Assembly (NCBI RefSeq): GCF_020907245.1
Contig: NZ_JAJJWH010000001.1
Span: 62,001 to 126,000 of the forward strand
Length of the DNA: 64,000 bases
Reading direction: 5' to 3'
Origin: Pontibacter harenae
Lineage (GTDB): Bacteria > Bacteroidota > Bacteroidia > Cytophagales > Hymenobacteraceae
Position numbers and translations under genes: made by a program. This document shows positions 15,842 to 24,613 of this stretch, one piece after another (the stretch's first letter is position 1; every line of letters begins with the position of its first letter). The notes under the pieces are model-generated. The model had not been told where the DNA came from and searched no databases. It saw only the letters and a program-made list of their open reading frames with translations.

Positions 15842-17008
15842 ATGATAGATTATAAAGAAATTCTTGAGTACAGCTTCTTAGGCAACACTGTAGCCAACCT
15901 GCTTTGGTTTATAGGCATTCTGCTCATTGGGTATATCTTCAAGACAGTACTTTCGAAGTTGCTTACGAATGCAATGTTTAAGCTTGTGAGGCGCTTTTCG
16001 GAAGAAGAAAACCAAGCCACTTTCAGGCGATTCCTCATTCAGCCGCTTGAATTATTACTCTTCCTGATCTTTCTATACTTTGCTTTCAAAGTTCTGAATT
16101 ACCCTTTAGATCCCACTGAAGCTGCCAGAGGAAATGAGCCATTCCTTAAGCGGTTCACATTTCGTGTTTACGAAATATTTGTAATTGTATCGATCACCTG
16201 GATCATTGTTCGCCTCATTGATTTTATTGGTTTTATATTCAGCCACCGTGCCAGCGCATCTGTTTCTAAACTAGATGATCAGCTTGTGCCATTCTTCAAA
16301 GACTTTGCTAAGGTAATGGTGTGGATCTTTGCCTTTTTGATAATGCTGGGCTCTGTGTTTGAAGTGAATGTGGCAGGTTTGGTAGCAGGCCTAGGGGTAG
16401 GTGGTTTGGCTATTGCCTTTGCCGCTAAAGAAAGCTTGGAGAACCTCTTGGCCTCCTTTACCATTTTCCTGGATCATCCTTTTGTGGTGGGAGACCTGGT
16501 GGAGGTAAACGGTATAACGGGCGTTGTAGAGAAAATTGGCTTCAGAAGCACCCGCATACGCACGCTTGAGAAAACGTTTGTGACGGTGCCTAATAAAAAC
16601 ATGATTGACAAGCCACTGAACAACCTCTCCCTCCGCACCTTCAGAAGGGTTTACTTTGATATTAACCTGACTTACGATACTACATCAGAGCAAATCAGAA
16701 ATATAGCTAGGGATATACAAGCTTTTGTAGATCAGCACCCACGCACAAACCAAGACGGACGCATCAGGTTTTTGAACCTAGGCCCGCACTCAAAGGATGT
16801 GATGGTGCTTTATTTTGTAGACACCATGGACTGGAATGAGTATGTTGATATAAAAGAAGAGATTACATATGAGATAGTAGACATTGTACAGCGGCATGAA
16901 GCAGAGTTTGCTTTCCCAACTTCTACGGTCTACTTAAACCCCTCTTCACCTCTAAGAGAACAACCTCCTATAGAACCTGGGTTCGAGCCTGTTCCTAGTT
17001 CAGAATAG
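15842..17008 (+). CDS. MscS-family mechanosensitive channel
   Basis: A 388-residue inner-membrane channel that would release solutes on hypo-osmotic shock. N-terminal hydrophobic segments lie near 15-35, 60-80 and 105-130. The pore-lining helix is the Gly/Ala-rich GLVAGLGVGGLAIAFAAKE (about 178-200). The beta domain follows (DHPFVVGDLVEVNGITGVVEKIGFRSTRIRT), with FVTVPNKNM and an alpha/beta C-terminal domain ending in a Pro-rich tail. Length exceeds E. coli MscS (286) because of the extra N-terminal helices. It is a single-gene unit with its own terminator. Confidence 0.92.
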   Translation: MIDYKEILEYSFLGNTVANLLWFIGILLIGYIFKTVLSKLLTNAMFKLVRRFSEEENQATFRRFLIQPLELLLFLIFLYFAFKVLNYPLDPTEAARGNEPFLKRFTFRVYEIFVIVSITWIIVRLIDFIGFIFSHRASASVSKLDDQLVPFFKDFAKVMVWIFAFLIMLGSVFEVNVAGLVAGLGVGGLAIAFAAKESLENLLASFTIFLDHPFVVGDLVEVNGITGVVEKIGFRSTRIRTLEKTFVTVPNKNMIDKPLNNLSLRTFRRVYFDINLTYDTTSEQIRNIARDIQAFVDQHPRTNQDGRIRFLNLGPHSKDVMVLYFVDTMDWNEYVDIKEEITYEIVDIVQRHEAEFAFPTSTVYLNPSSPLREQPPIEPGFEPVPSSE

Positions 17009-17017
17009 TACAGAAAC

Positions 17018-17048
17018 AAAAAAGCTGGAGAAGCTCCAGCTTTTTTTT
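17018..17048 (+). terminator. Rho-independent terminator after mscS
   Basis: AAAAAAGCTGGAG, AAG loop, CTCCAGCTTTTTT, with eight T residues ending at 17048. It begins ten bases after the stop codon. Confidence 0.9.
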
Positions 17049-17365
17049 CACCCTTATATTTTCCAGTACATTGTACTATCTCAACTCTTTTAATGTATTA
17101 CATTATAATATTATATAGTTACCCCTTATATCCGAAATTTGTTACTAAGTAGTATTATCATAACCACTTGTGCAATTTTATATCTCTAAACGACAATCAA
17201 GCGCAATGGTTATACTTAAACACAATTCTATTGATATAACCTAGTATTTTTAGTGTGAAGGGACCAGATCTAGAAGTAAACACAAAATATAATTTTATAT
17301 ATATTTATCTTAAAACCAGTATTACATTTTATTTAAAAATTATAGAAAAAAAGATTTAAGCGCTT
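17049..17365. other. AT-rich intergenic spacer
   Basis: About 317 bases between convergent mscS and the AsmA-like gene. Strongly A+T-rich, with no open frame, no strong hairpin and no repeat that I can support. A short AAGCGCTT palindrome near the AsmA stop is too small to call. Confidence 0.5.
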
Positions 17366-19882
17366 TTACTCATCAAAATCAAAATATTCGTCTTGCTGTA
17401 GTTCTACCTTTTTCTCTTTTTCGCTCGGCTTTTTACCTTTTAGCAGGTCCTTCAACTCTTTCCCTTCCTGCTGTAGGTCTTTAGATATTTTTTCTCGCAC
17501 ACGAATATTATCGTAGGCAATCTTAAAATTACTTTCCTTTCCTTTAAGCGTCAGGAAGAGCATACTATCCCCTGCGTCCGTATCATCGGCCACCACACCA
17601 TAAACAGAGTCTTTATCTAGCTTCTTGTTCTTCGAAAGCGGCAGCTTAATTTTATAGTCCATGTCCTGGTCAAAAGTATGTGTGCCCGATATAGACACAA
17701 CAGGAACTGCAGAAAGGCTGGAGCGAATATCCATTTCTGGAATGAAAATGGTACCCTGCTGAATCCAGAAGCTATTGCGCAGCTCGGCAAAGTGCAAGTT
17801 TGCTAGCTCATGCCGCTTTACAAATGCCGACATTTTTTGCATGGGAGAGAAATTTATAAGCTTTCCGTTTAAAACGGTAGCTGCTATCTCTGCTTGCAAC
17901 AAATCTGTTTTAGGGTTCAGGTGGCTATCAAAGTATATTTCGGAAGCTATATTAGCCGATAATACGCCACGCAAATGCCTGTCCTCGATAAAGCTTTGCT
18001 TAAAGTTCTCGAATACATAAAAGAGGCTGTCTACACTCATGTTTTGCAGCACCGAAGCTGTCGTAACTTTTACATGGTCACGCTTGCGAGCATCTAAGGT
18101 ACCTTTCACAGCAAACCTACCTCCTATCGCATTAAAAGATATGTTAGGCGAAGAAACAACCTGGTTCCGAAGCTTTACCTCTCCTTTTATATTCTTGCCC
18201 TTAAAACGCCTAAATTGCAACCGTTTTACCTCTGTACTTAGATCGAAAGCCACATCAGGAGAAACTGTAAACCTATAGCTCGAAGCGCTTCCTTTTGCTT
18301 CGGATGAGTTATTGAGCTCCTCATTCAGTAGCTGATCAAAGTTTAGGTAATTGCTTTGCAGATCTGCCTCTACCAACAAGCGCTGCTTATCGAGCAGGAG
18401 CCATGCAATTACATTCCTGAACAGGCCGTTTAACTGGAAATCTGAGTCGCCTATTTTACCACTGAAACCAGAAACAGCCACATCATTATGCTTGAACATA
18501 AAATTGCCGTTAAGGCCTGTAAGCGGCAACGGTAAACTGCTTAGCGAAAGACCTACGTTGTGCAGTGTAATATCTCCTGAAGTGCTGAGCGTGCTATTGC
18601 CAGGCTTTGCTTTAAACCGATTCAGGTTACCCGCAAAGGCCACCTTTACATCTGCAATACCACTGCCGCTCCTCACCTCATCTAACCTTAAAAGCCCTAG
18701 TACATAAGCCACATCTATTTTGCCTTTTGCATCGAAAGCCACAGTTGGGTTATCGAAGTTCTTGTAGTTAAGGTTTCCTGAAAACGGCCTGCCATTCAAA
18801 ACGCCAGAAACTCCCTTCAACTCCAACACAGACGTACTGGCATCTTGCCTGTTCCCGTTTGTAAAGCTTCCATTAAAAGACAGCTTATCTACCCGTTGCT
18901 TTACATCAGGATGATAAAACGACGCATTTGTGCATCCAAAGTCAAAGCTTATTTCTGGGCTTTCTTTTTCGGAGGTATTGCCGACAACAGTGCCACTAAA
19001 ATAAATATCGCCCTCGCTTCTGTACTGCCGATAGTCTTCGCTAATGTTTTGCGGCAGCAGGGAGAGCAAGGATTGGATATTCGTGTTCTGCCCCTTTAAC
19101 TTGAGATCAAGGTGCGTTACATCTGCATAATCAATGTTTCCTCCAACTTCATAGGCTGCCTCCCCCACTTTAACAATCGATGGCTGCAATTGCACCTTCT
19201 TATCTTGTGTGTTTACAAGCAGAGCAGTATTCAAATCAATCTGTTTTCCTTTAAAATATTCTCCTGTACCTACTTTCACAGTCTGAACGGTAGCTTTGCC
19301 TACTGCTTTTATCTCTGTAGTTTCAGGGCTTATACCTAAAGCAGCCGACATATCGTGTGCCGTTAAGGCGTATGTTTGCTTTAGCTGCTGATCAATATAA
19401 TTCACAGCGACCTCGTGCAGGTTAATTTTCTCCAGGTTGAATGAAAACCCCTCGCTTGGTGCTGTTGTATCTGTTTTAACAATGTTATAATTCACCTGCC
19501 CGTTGGGGAGCACCTTTACGTAAATCTCCCCCTCCTCCAGGTGCAGTTCTTTTATGGTATAATCTCCCATCACCACATCCCATAAGCTAAACGTAAAGTA
19601 CAGCTTATCGGCACGGGCCAGCGATTCGTTGCTCTCAGGCAAAGCCTCTATTATATTTACCTTGTCAAGAGAGATAGCTACTTGCGGAAATTTCTCGAAA
19701 AGAGACAGCGAAATTTCTCCAACCTCGACTTTAGTGACAACGTGCTTGTTAGCCTCTGCCACAAACATGGCAATAATCTTGTCCTGAAAAGCATAAACTC
19801 CTCCCAACGCCAAGGCCATTACAATTGCTAAACCAGCAACTGCATAAAATAGCACTTTTTTCACAACTCGTATCTGCTTCAA
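17366..19882 (-). CDS. AsmA-like protein
   Basis: An 838-residue protein with one N-terminal membrane helix (about 9-30) and a very long periplasmic part. The N-terminal region (FPQVAISLDKV, LYFTFSLWDVVMGDYTIKELHLEEG) is typical of AsmA; the C-terminal AsmA-2-like part has repeated LNGKLINFSP and IPEMDIRSS stretches. It ends in a charged Lys/Glu-rich tail. AsmA-like proteins (TamB, YhdP) are thought to bridge the envelope and move phospholipid or assist outer-membrane assembly; the role here is inferred from family only. It is monocistronic, with tRNA-Val divergent upstream. Confidence 0.85.
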   Translation of the reverse strand: MKQIRVVKKVLFYAVAGLAIVMALALGGVYAFQDKIIAMFVAEANKHVVTKVEVGEISLSLFEKFPQVAISLDKVNIIEALPESNESLARADKLYFTFSLWDVVMGDYTIKELHLEEGEIYVKVLPNGQVNYNIVKTDTTAPSEGFSFNLEKINLHEVAVNYIDQQLKQTYALTAHDMSAALGISPETTEIKAVGKATVQTVKVGTGEYFKGKQIDLNTALLVNTQDKKVQLQPSIVKVGEAAYEVGGNIDYADVTHLDLKLKGQNTNIQSLLSLLPQNISEDYRQYRSEGDIYFSGTVVGNTSEKESPEISFDFGCTNASFYHPDVKQRVDKLSFNGSFTNGNRQDASTSVLELKGVSGVLNGRPFSGNLNYKNFDNPTVAFDAKGKIDVAYVLGLLRLDEVRSGSGIADVKVAFAGNLNRFKAKPGNSTLSTSGDITLHNVGLSLSSLPLPLTGLNGNFMFKHNDVAVSGFSGKIGDSDFQLNGLFRNVIAWLLLDKQRLLVEADLQSNYLNFDQLLNEELNNSSEAKGSASSYRFTVSPDVAFDLSTEVKRLQFRRFKGKNIKGEVKLRNQVVSSPNISFNAIGGRFAVKGTLDARKRDHVKVTTASVLQNMSVDSLFYVFENFKQSFIEDRHLRGVLSANIASEIYFDSHLNPKTDLLQAEIAATVLNGKLINFSPMQKMSAFVKRHELANLHFAELRNSFWIQQGTIFIPEMDIRSSLSAVPVVSISGTHTFDQDMDYKIKLPLSKNKKLDKDSVYGVVADDTDAGDSMLFLTLKGKESNFKIAYDNIRVREKISKDLQQEGKELKDLLKGKKPSEKEKKVELQQDEYFDFDE

Positions 19883-19995
19883 TGGAAAGTCCAGATTTTT
19901 AGCTCCTTACAAAACATAAAGGTACGGCGGCAAAAAGGCACGAACAATAGCTTAGGAGGGGTAGAAAAAATATTTAACATTTTTTTTCGGAATGT

Positions 19996-20026
19996 TTTGC
20001 ATTGTAAAAAAAACACCCCATATTTG
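19996..20026 (+). promoter_or_regulatory. tRNA-Val promoter
   Basis: TTTG (19996-19999), 19-base spacer, CATATTTG (20019-20026), one mismatch to TAnnTTTG. It gives a leader of about 38 bases before the tRNA. Confidence 0.7.
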
Positions 20027-20067
20027 CATCATCAAACGGGGACAAAAGGTCTTCAAAAACAAAAAAC

Positions 20068-20142
20068 GGGGTGTTAGCTCAGCTGGTTCAGAGCACCTGC
20101 CTTACAAGCAGGGGGTCACTGGTTCGAATCCAGTACGCCCCA
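20068..20142 (+). tRNA. tRNA-Val (anticodon TAC)
   Basis: A 75-base cloverleaf. The acceptor stem GGGGTGT pairs with ACGCCCC (one G-U), discriminator A at 20142. D-arm GCTC...GAGC, anticodon stem CCTGC/GCAGG with loop CTTACAA giving TAC, T-loop TTCGAATC. CCA is not encoded. A terminator follows three bases later. Confidence 0.97.
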
Positions 20143-20144
20143 CA

Positions 20145-20176
20145 AAAGGACAACTTAAAAAAGTTGTCCTTTTTTT
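20145..20176 (+). terminator. Terminator after tRNA-Val
   Basis: AAAGGACAACTT, AAAA loop, AAGTTGTCCTTT and a T run to 20176. Confidence 0.9.
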
Positions 20177-20718
20177 ATTTACAGCCTTTTCTTCATCCCG
20201 CTTCTTGGCACCTTTCTTCTTGCCTGTTATAGTTTTAACGTAGTACTCTTCCCTTCAAGTATAAAGCTGCTCATACTTTAGAAATCCTGCCAAAGTTGTT
20301 TCACCATCCCGCACGACAGATTGATAATAGACCATGACGTTAGATTGTAGATCTTATATTATACCAGTTAGTATTTAGCTTCTTCCATATCAGTATAATA
20401 AATTAGGTTTTACATTTCTCCTACAGAGCATAAAGCTTCTGCCAGGTGCACCAACGACAATTTTTTGTTTGAGCGTTCAGCGAGTTCAAAATCGTCTTGA
20501 TTCTTTTGCTTACTTTTCTCATCAAGGAGAAAAGTAAGGCCCCGCTGGCGAGGCGAAAAGCCAGCAGGGAGCAGCGTACTTCACCAGTTGCAGAGGGACT
20601 TGTGGGTTTGTAGAACGTCTGAAGCAATGAAAGCTCCTTTATGCGATTTGATCTAAATAGGCGCAGTATTCGCTCGCTCAGCGAAACACTAATAAAAGTA
20701 ATAAGCGAGACAGGCTGT
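20177..20718. other. Gene-free region with a probable dispersed repeat
   Basis: About 540 bases between tRNA-Val and coaE. The segment around 20440-20630 translates on the minus strand to a 68-codon frame (20421-20627) that I take to be a repeat-derived spurious ORF; its KVSKRIKTILNSLN stretch is of a kind that recurs in intergenic DNA of related genomes (from memory, not checked). It centres on a strong hairpin (20509-20538). No conserved protein is supported. Confidence 0.45.
20509..20538. repeat. Hairpin within a probable dispersed repeat
   Basis: CTTACTTTTCTC - ATCAAG - GAGAAAAGTAAG: perfect 12-base arms with a 6-base loop. There is no following T run in either direction, so it is unlikely to be a simple terminator. 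Confidence 0.6.
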
Positions 20719-21324
20719 CTAGCCTAATGATGAACTGAGAGAAAGGAACTGCTGGTGCAACGCCAGCACCTGAAGTATAACAAGCTGCTTATCGTTGTTG
20801 TAGACAACATGGTCGGCACGCGCTATCTTTTCTTCCTCGCTTAGTTGCTTGGCTACAATGCCTTTTATGTCAGCTTCTGTACGATGAGGGTCTCGTTGCA
20901 GCAAACGCTTTATACGCACCTCTAACGGCGCGTAAACCGTTATTACACGGTTCATCTGTCTCCACACCTCAGACTCATACATAATGGCGGCTTCTTTTAT
21001 CAGATAAGGGGCGGCTGCATTGGCATCGGACCACTGTTTGAAGTCTGAACCTACATGCGGGTGCACTAAGGCATTGAGTTGCGACAAGCGCTCAGGATTA
21101 TTGAAGGCTAGCTTGCCCAGATACACTCTGTCCAACTGCCCTTGCTCATTATAGGTTTCTGGCCCGAATGAAGCGATCAACTCCTCTTTAAGCGTACTGT
21201 TATGGTGCATTACCCACTTTGCACGGGCATCAGAGTCGTAGACAGGCACTCCCAGCAGTTGGAACATGCGGCAAACCACTGTTTTACCTACTCCAATTCC
21301 GCCAGTTATACCTATTATCAACAT
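20719..21324 (-). CDS. coaE: Dephospho-CoA kinase
   Basis: Last step of coenzyme A synthesis: ATP-dependent phosphorylation of the 3'-hydroxyl of dephospho-CoA. A 201-residue P-loop kinase with GGIGVGKT (residues 8-15), the DSDARAKWVM substrate loop, LVHPHV and a lid region with QRDPHRTEADI. It is the last gene of the nusB-to-coaE operon, two bases after the ybbR-like gene. panC and panD of the same pathway are at 51-52 kb. Confidence 0.94.
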   Translation of the reverse strand: MLIIGITGGIGVGKTVVCRMFQLLGVPVYDSDARAKWVMHHNSTLKEELIASFGPETYNEQGQLDRVYLGKLAFNNPERLSQLNALVHPHVGSDFKQWSDANAAAPYLIKEAAIMYESEVWRQMNRVITVYAPLEVRIKRLLQRDPHRTEADIKGIVAKQLSEEEKIARADHVVYNNDKQLVILQVLALHQQFLSLSSSLG

Positions 21325-21326
21325 GC

Positions 21327-22313
21327 TTAATCGTTTTGTCTTTCTAGTATAGCTTTTACGCGCTCAGGCCGAAGGGTTATGTTTCTTACGCCACTTGGCA
21401 TTTGCACTAGCTCTGGCACAATGGTAGAATCGAGAGGATTAAACTTTGCGAAATCGAGTACTACCTTAAATGCCTCTCTGTTTAAGGTTGCCACAGAGTC
21501 TGCCAATAATTGATAACGCACCAGAACAAAAGGAGGACGAAGGGAAAGTTCGCGCTGGGCAGGCACATTTACAAGTTCAGGTAACAGCTGGCGTTCTTCC
21601 TGAACTAGATTCCTAATATTTACGCTTGCACGCACCTGGTTCACGTTAGATTTTACCAGCGCTTTATAATCGTAGTTAAGCGGCACTTCTACCTGAGCAG
21701 AGGCCGTTAAAGACTCTGTTGGCAGGCGCACCAGGAAAGGATTGGCAATACTATCCACCATAGAAGATGGCCCTATAAAAGTAACAGAGTCTGGAGAGAA
21801 CTTTACTGGCCCTACCTGTGCAAACTGATCGGCAGCCACTTTCTGCTTAGGGTCTAACTTCAGGCCAACCGTACGCGTTATTTTCCTGTCGAAGTTAAAA
21901 TACACCGTATCCGTAACCACGAAGTTCAGCTCCATGCCATCTAAGGCATTTACTAATGCTGGGCGTAAAGCAGAACCAAGTAAATAATTTCTGCTAGGAA
22001 GGCTCTTGATATATATTTCGGCAGGTTGCACTTCTAGCCTCAACGACTTTCTGAAGAGCTTCCAGCCTTTACCTGTTACGTTTATAGTTACTTCTTCGGG
22101 AAGCGACTTTATCGGCACCAGGTTGTTTTCGTTGTAAACGAAATGAATGGGGTAGGTAATTTGGGTAGAGTAGCTTTTATTAAGCGCGTTAAGAAGCCAA
22201 AAGGTAGTGGCCGCCACAAAGCAAAGCAATACCACACGCCAGTATTGATTTGTTTGTGGCTTAAACGGCCCACTAAACCATTGAACTATATTTCTTGATT
22301 TCCCAAACGGCAA
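21327..22313 (-). CDS. YbbR-like (CdaR-type) domain protein
   Basis: A 328-residue protein with one N-terminal TM helix (about 24-43) and an extracytoplasmic part of repeated YbbR-type beta domains (TYPIHFVYNENNLVPIKSLPEEVTIN at about 54-79 is the first, not quoted in full as a motif but matching by pattern). In Firmicutes YbbR/CdaR regulates the diadenylate cyclase CdaA; no cdaA is present in this window, so function here is open. It lies between yajC (11 bases) and coaE (2 bases), an order common in Bacteroidota. Confidence 0.8.
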   Translation of the reverse strand: MPFGKSRNIVQWFSGPFKPQTNQYWRVVLLCFVAATTFWLLNALNKSYSTQITYPIHFVYNENNLVPIKSLPEEVTINVTGKGWKLFRKSLRLEVQPAEIYIKSLPSRNYLLGSALRPALVNALDGMELNFVVTDTVYFNFDRKITRTVGLKLDPKQKVAADQFAQVGPVKFSPDSVTFIGPSSMVDSIANPFLVRLPTESLTASAQVEVPLNYDYKALVKSNVNQVRASVNIRNLVQEERQLLPELVNVPAQRELSLRPPFVLVRYQLLADSVATLNREAFKVVLDFAKFNPLDSTIVPELVQMPSGVRNITLRPERVKAILERQND

Positions 22314-22324
22314 CGTCTTTAGCT

Positions 22325-22627
22325 TTAATTCACCTTAGCGGTGGCTTCCATAGAAATAGAAGATTTTTCGAATGTCAGACGGACACCTTTATCTACTTCT
22401 ATTACAACTGTATCGTTTTCCATTGCAACAATTCTGCCGTGCAGGCCGCCTATGGTTACAACGTTCATGCCTTTTGTGAGCTCATCCCGAAACTTTTTCT
22501 GGTCCTTCGCCTTCTTCTGCTGCGGCCTGATCATGAAAAAGTAAAAAACAAGGATGATGGCGCCAAACATAAGCAACTGAGGCATCATGCCTCCGTCTGT
22601 TGTGGCTTGTAGAAATATAGTCTGCAT
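22325..22627 (-). CDS. yajC: Preprotein translocase subunit YajC
   Basis: A 100-residue accessory subunit of the Sec translocon (SecDF-YajC). One TM helix (about 18-37), then the family motif FFMIRPQQKKAKDQKKF and a small cytoplasmic beta domain (VVTIGGLHGRIVAMENDTVVIEV). Spacing of 33 bases from DUF1573 and 11 from the ybbR-like gene indicates one operon. Confidence 0.95.
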   Translation of the reverse strand: MQTIFLQATTDGGMMPQLLMFGAIILVFYFFMIRPQQKKAKDQKKFRDELTKGMNVVTIGGLHGRIVAMENDTVVIEVDKGVRLTFEKSSISMEATAKVN

Positions 22628-22660
22628 GTATGTATTCTCTTTTATATAAGCTGATAGAAG

Positions 22661-23209
22661 TTAGTTCCTTCTGATAGGACCTTCTACACCAGCCGTTGGT
22701 ATGTTGTTAGATTCTACAGTGCCCTTCATGGATACTGTTGTGATGTTAGGAGTTGTATTAGCTCTAACAGTTACTACAGGAGATTGCTGTCCCATTTTGC
22801 CGCTAGTGTTAAACCTAACCTGAATTTCGGCAGACTCGCCTGGAGCAATAGGCTCTGTTGGTGGCTTAGGCACTGTACAACCACAAGTGGCAGAAGCGCT
22901 TTCGATTATAAGCGGAGACTTACCTGTGTTGGTAAATTTGAAGGCATGCTCAATTACCTCTCCTTGCCTTACTGTACCGAAGTCATAAACAGCCTGCTCA
23001 AAAGAAATAGCAGGCGCATTTTCTGGAGCGGCCTCCTGTTGTTCTGCCACAGGCACAAGGTTGGGATTATCTACTATTGGTTGAGCCTGTGTATTTGATG
23101 ATGCATTCTCTGTAACTACAGCTTCTTCACTTGTTGTAGTTGTATTGTCGCAACTGGTTGTAAAAACAGCCACTGCCAAACTTGCTACCAGAATCAGGTT
23201 CTTTTTCAT
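22661..23209 (-). CDS. DUF1573 lipoprotein
   Basis: A 182-residue exported lipoprotein: signal with lipobox FTTSC (Cys20), an Asn/Thr/Glu-rich linker to about 65, then a DUF1573 immunoglobulin-like domain (DFGTVRQGEVIEHAFKFTN, SATCGCTVP, PGESAEIQVRFNT). The CGC pair is characteristic of the family. Function is unknown. It begins 22 bases after idh in the same operon, upstream of yajC. Confidence 0.88.
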   Translation of the reverse strand: MKKNLILVASLAVAVFTTSCDNTTTTSEEAVVTENASSNTQAQPIVDNPNLVPVAEQQEAAPENAPAISFEQAVYDFGTVRQGEVIEHAFKFTNTGKSPLIIESASATCGCTVPKPPTEPIAPGESAEIQVRFNTSGKMGQQSPVVTVRANTTPNITTVSMKGTVESNNIPTAGVEGPIRRN

Positions 23210-23231
23210 AAAAAATAAAATTTAAGCTTAC

Positions 23232-24230
23232 TTATAGTTTAGCGATGATGTTCTGAGCGAACTCCGTGGTGCTGGCACGTCCACCCAAATCGCCTGTGCA
23301 TTCTTCTTTATTAGCCAACGTCGCTTCCAGCGCTGTTTCTATACGGTTTGCCTCCTCTTTCAAATCTAAGTGGTGCAGCATCATAATAGCAGAGCGCAAC
23401 AAAGCTGTAGGGTTGGCAATTCCTTTGCCAGCAATATCAGGGGCAGAGCCGTGTACAGCCTCAAAAATGGCCATGTTATCGCCAATATTGGCTCCAGCTA
23501 CTACGCCAAGTCCACCAACCAGTCCAGCACAAAGATCAGACAGAATATCACCAAACAAGTTAGTCGTCACTACCACATCAAACTGCTCTGGCTTAGCCAC
23601 CAACTGCATACACATGTTGTCGATAATCTTATCCTCCATCTGAATGTTTGGATAATCTTTCGCAATCTCGGCAGCAACACCTAAAAACAGGGCTCCTGCA
23701 CTTTTAAGTATGTTGGCTTTGTGGGCTACAGTTATTTTTTTGCAGCCATGTCTGTTGGCATACTCAAAAGCAGCACGTATAATTTTCTCGCTGCCTGTGC
23801 GTGTAACACGTGCAATAGAATCTGATATCTGTAGGCGCTCATCAAACGTCTCAAGGCCTGCATACAAACCTTCGGTGTTCTCGCGGAACAGCACCAGGTT
23901 CACATTATCGAAGCGGGTGTTTACACCTTTTGTTGTTTTCGCAGGGCGCACGTTCGAGTAAAGGTCAAACATTTGGCGCAACTGCACATTTACACTTTTG
24001 AAGCCTTTTCCTACGGGTGTAGTAATAGGGCCTTTTAGGGCAACCTTGTTCTTGTTTAAAGAAGCATTAAGGGACTCTGGTATAAGTTCGCCTACTGCAT
24101 CAAAGGTAGTTTGCCCAGCGTTTTCTTCTTCCCAGGTCAAAGGCACATTTGCCGCGCTAAAGATCGCCTTAACAGCTTCGGTAATTTCTGGGCCAATTCC
24201 ATCGCCAGGAATAAGAGTTACTTGTCTCAT
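23232..24230 (-). CDS. NAD-dependent isocitrate dehydrogenase family protein
   Basis: Oxidative decarboxylation of isocitrate to 2-oxoglutarate is the likely reaction. The 332-residue protein has the family start LIPGDGIGPEI, RENTEGLYAG with substrate arginine and tyrosine, AHKANILK, and the signature NLFGDILSDLCAGLVGGLG (about 224-242). HGSAPDIAGKGIANP marks the coenzyme site. Length and motifs fit the NAD-type IDH; an isopropylmalate or homoisocitrate role is not excluded, but no leu genes adjoin. It starts two bases after the YtxH-like gene. Confidence 0.82.
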   Translation of the reverse strand: MRQVTLIPGDGIGPEITEAVKAIFSAANVPLTWEEENAGQTTFDAVGELIPESLNASLNKNKVALKGPITTPVGKGFKSVNVQLRQMFDLYSNVRPAKTTKGVNTRFDNVNLVLFRENTEGLYAGLETFDERLQISDSIARVTRTGSEKIIRAAFEYANRHGCKKITVAHKANILKSAGALFLGVAAEIAKDYPNIQMEDKIIDNMCMQLVAKPEQFDVVVTTNLFGDILSDLCAGLVGGLGVVAGANIGDNMAIFEAVHGSAPDIAGKGIANPTALLRSAIMMLHHLDLKEEANRIETALEATLANKEECTGDLGGRASTTEFAQNIIAKL

Positions 24231-24232
24231 GC

Positions 24233-24538
24233 TTATAGTTCTTTCCTACTGTTTATTTCCTTTATAAGCGAATCTACATCGCCAAGCAGTTGCTCTGCTT
24301 TGTTTTTGGCATCCTGTATAACTCGCTGTCCTTCTGATTTAGCACTAGTAGGCAACTTTTCACGATCTGCCATCAATTGCTCCAGCAAATCGGAAAGTGA
24401 ATCCCTGTATTTCTCTAGTCTGTAGCTAAACCATGAACGTGTCTCTCTTCCTTTTTCAGGAGCAAATAAGATGCCAGCAACGGCACCCACAGCGGTGCCT
24501 GACACAAAGGCAACCAAAGCGGTTGTTTTCTTACCCAT
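24233..24538 (-). CDS. YtxH-domain protein
   Basis: A 101-residue protein with an N-terminal Gly/Ala-rich TM helix (VSGTAVGAVAGILFAPEKG, about 13-31), the YtxH/gas-vesicle-protein-like signature, and a charged amphipathic helical tail. YtxH proteins are stress-associated in Firmicutes; role here unknown. It sits between nusB (75 bases) and idh (2 bases). Confidence 0.85.
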   Translation of the reverse strand: MGKKTTALVAFVSGTAVGAVAGILFAPEKGRETRSWFSYRLEKYRDSLSDLLEQLMADREKLPTSAKSEGQRVIQDAKNKAEQLLGDVDSLIKEINSRKEL

Positions 24539-24613
24539 AGTTTTGTGTTCTATTCTTTCGGAATCATTTTTTATAGTTAGTTCTACGGCATATAAGGCAT
24601 ATAGTATGCCCGC

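Noticed and set aside
19992-20243. 83-codon frame across tRNA-Val
   Set aside because: Reads straight through the tRNA and its terminator; the AGSEH...TGSNPVRP pattern is a well-known tRNA translation artefact.
20421-20627. 68-codon minus-strand frame near coaE
   Set aside because: Looks like translation of a dispersed repeat with a hairpin, not a protein-coding gene.
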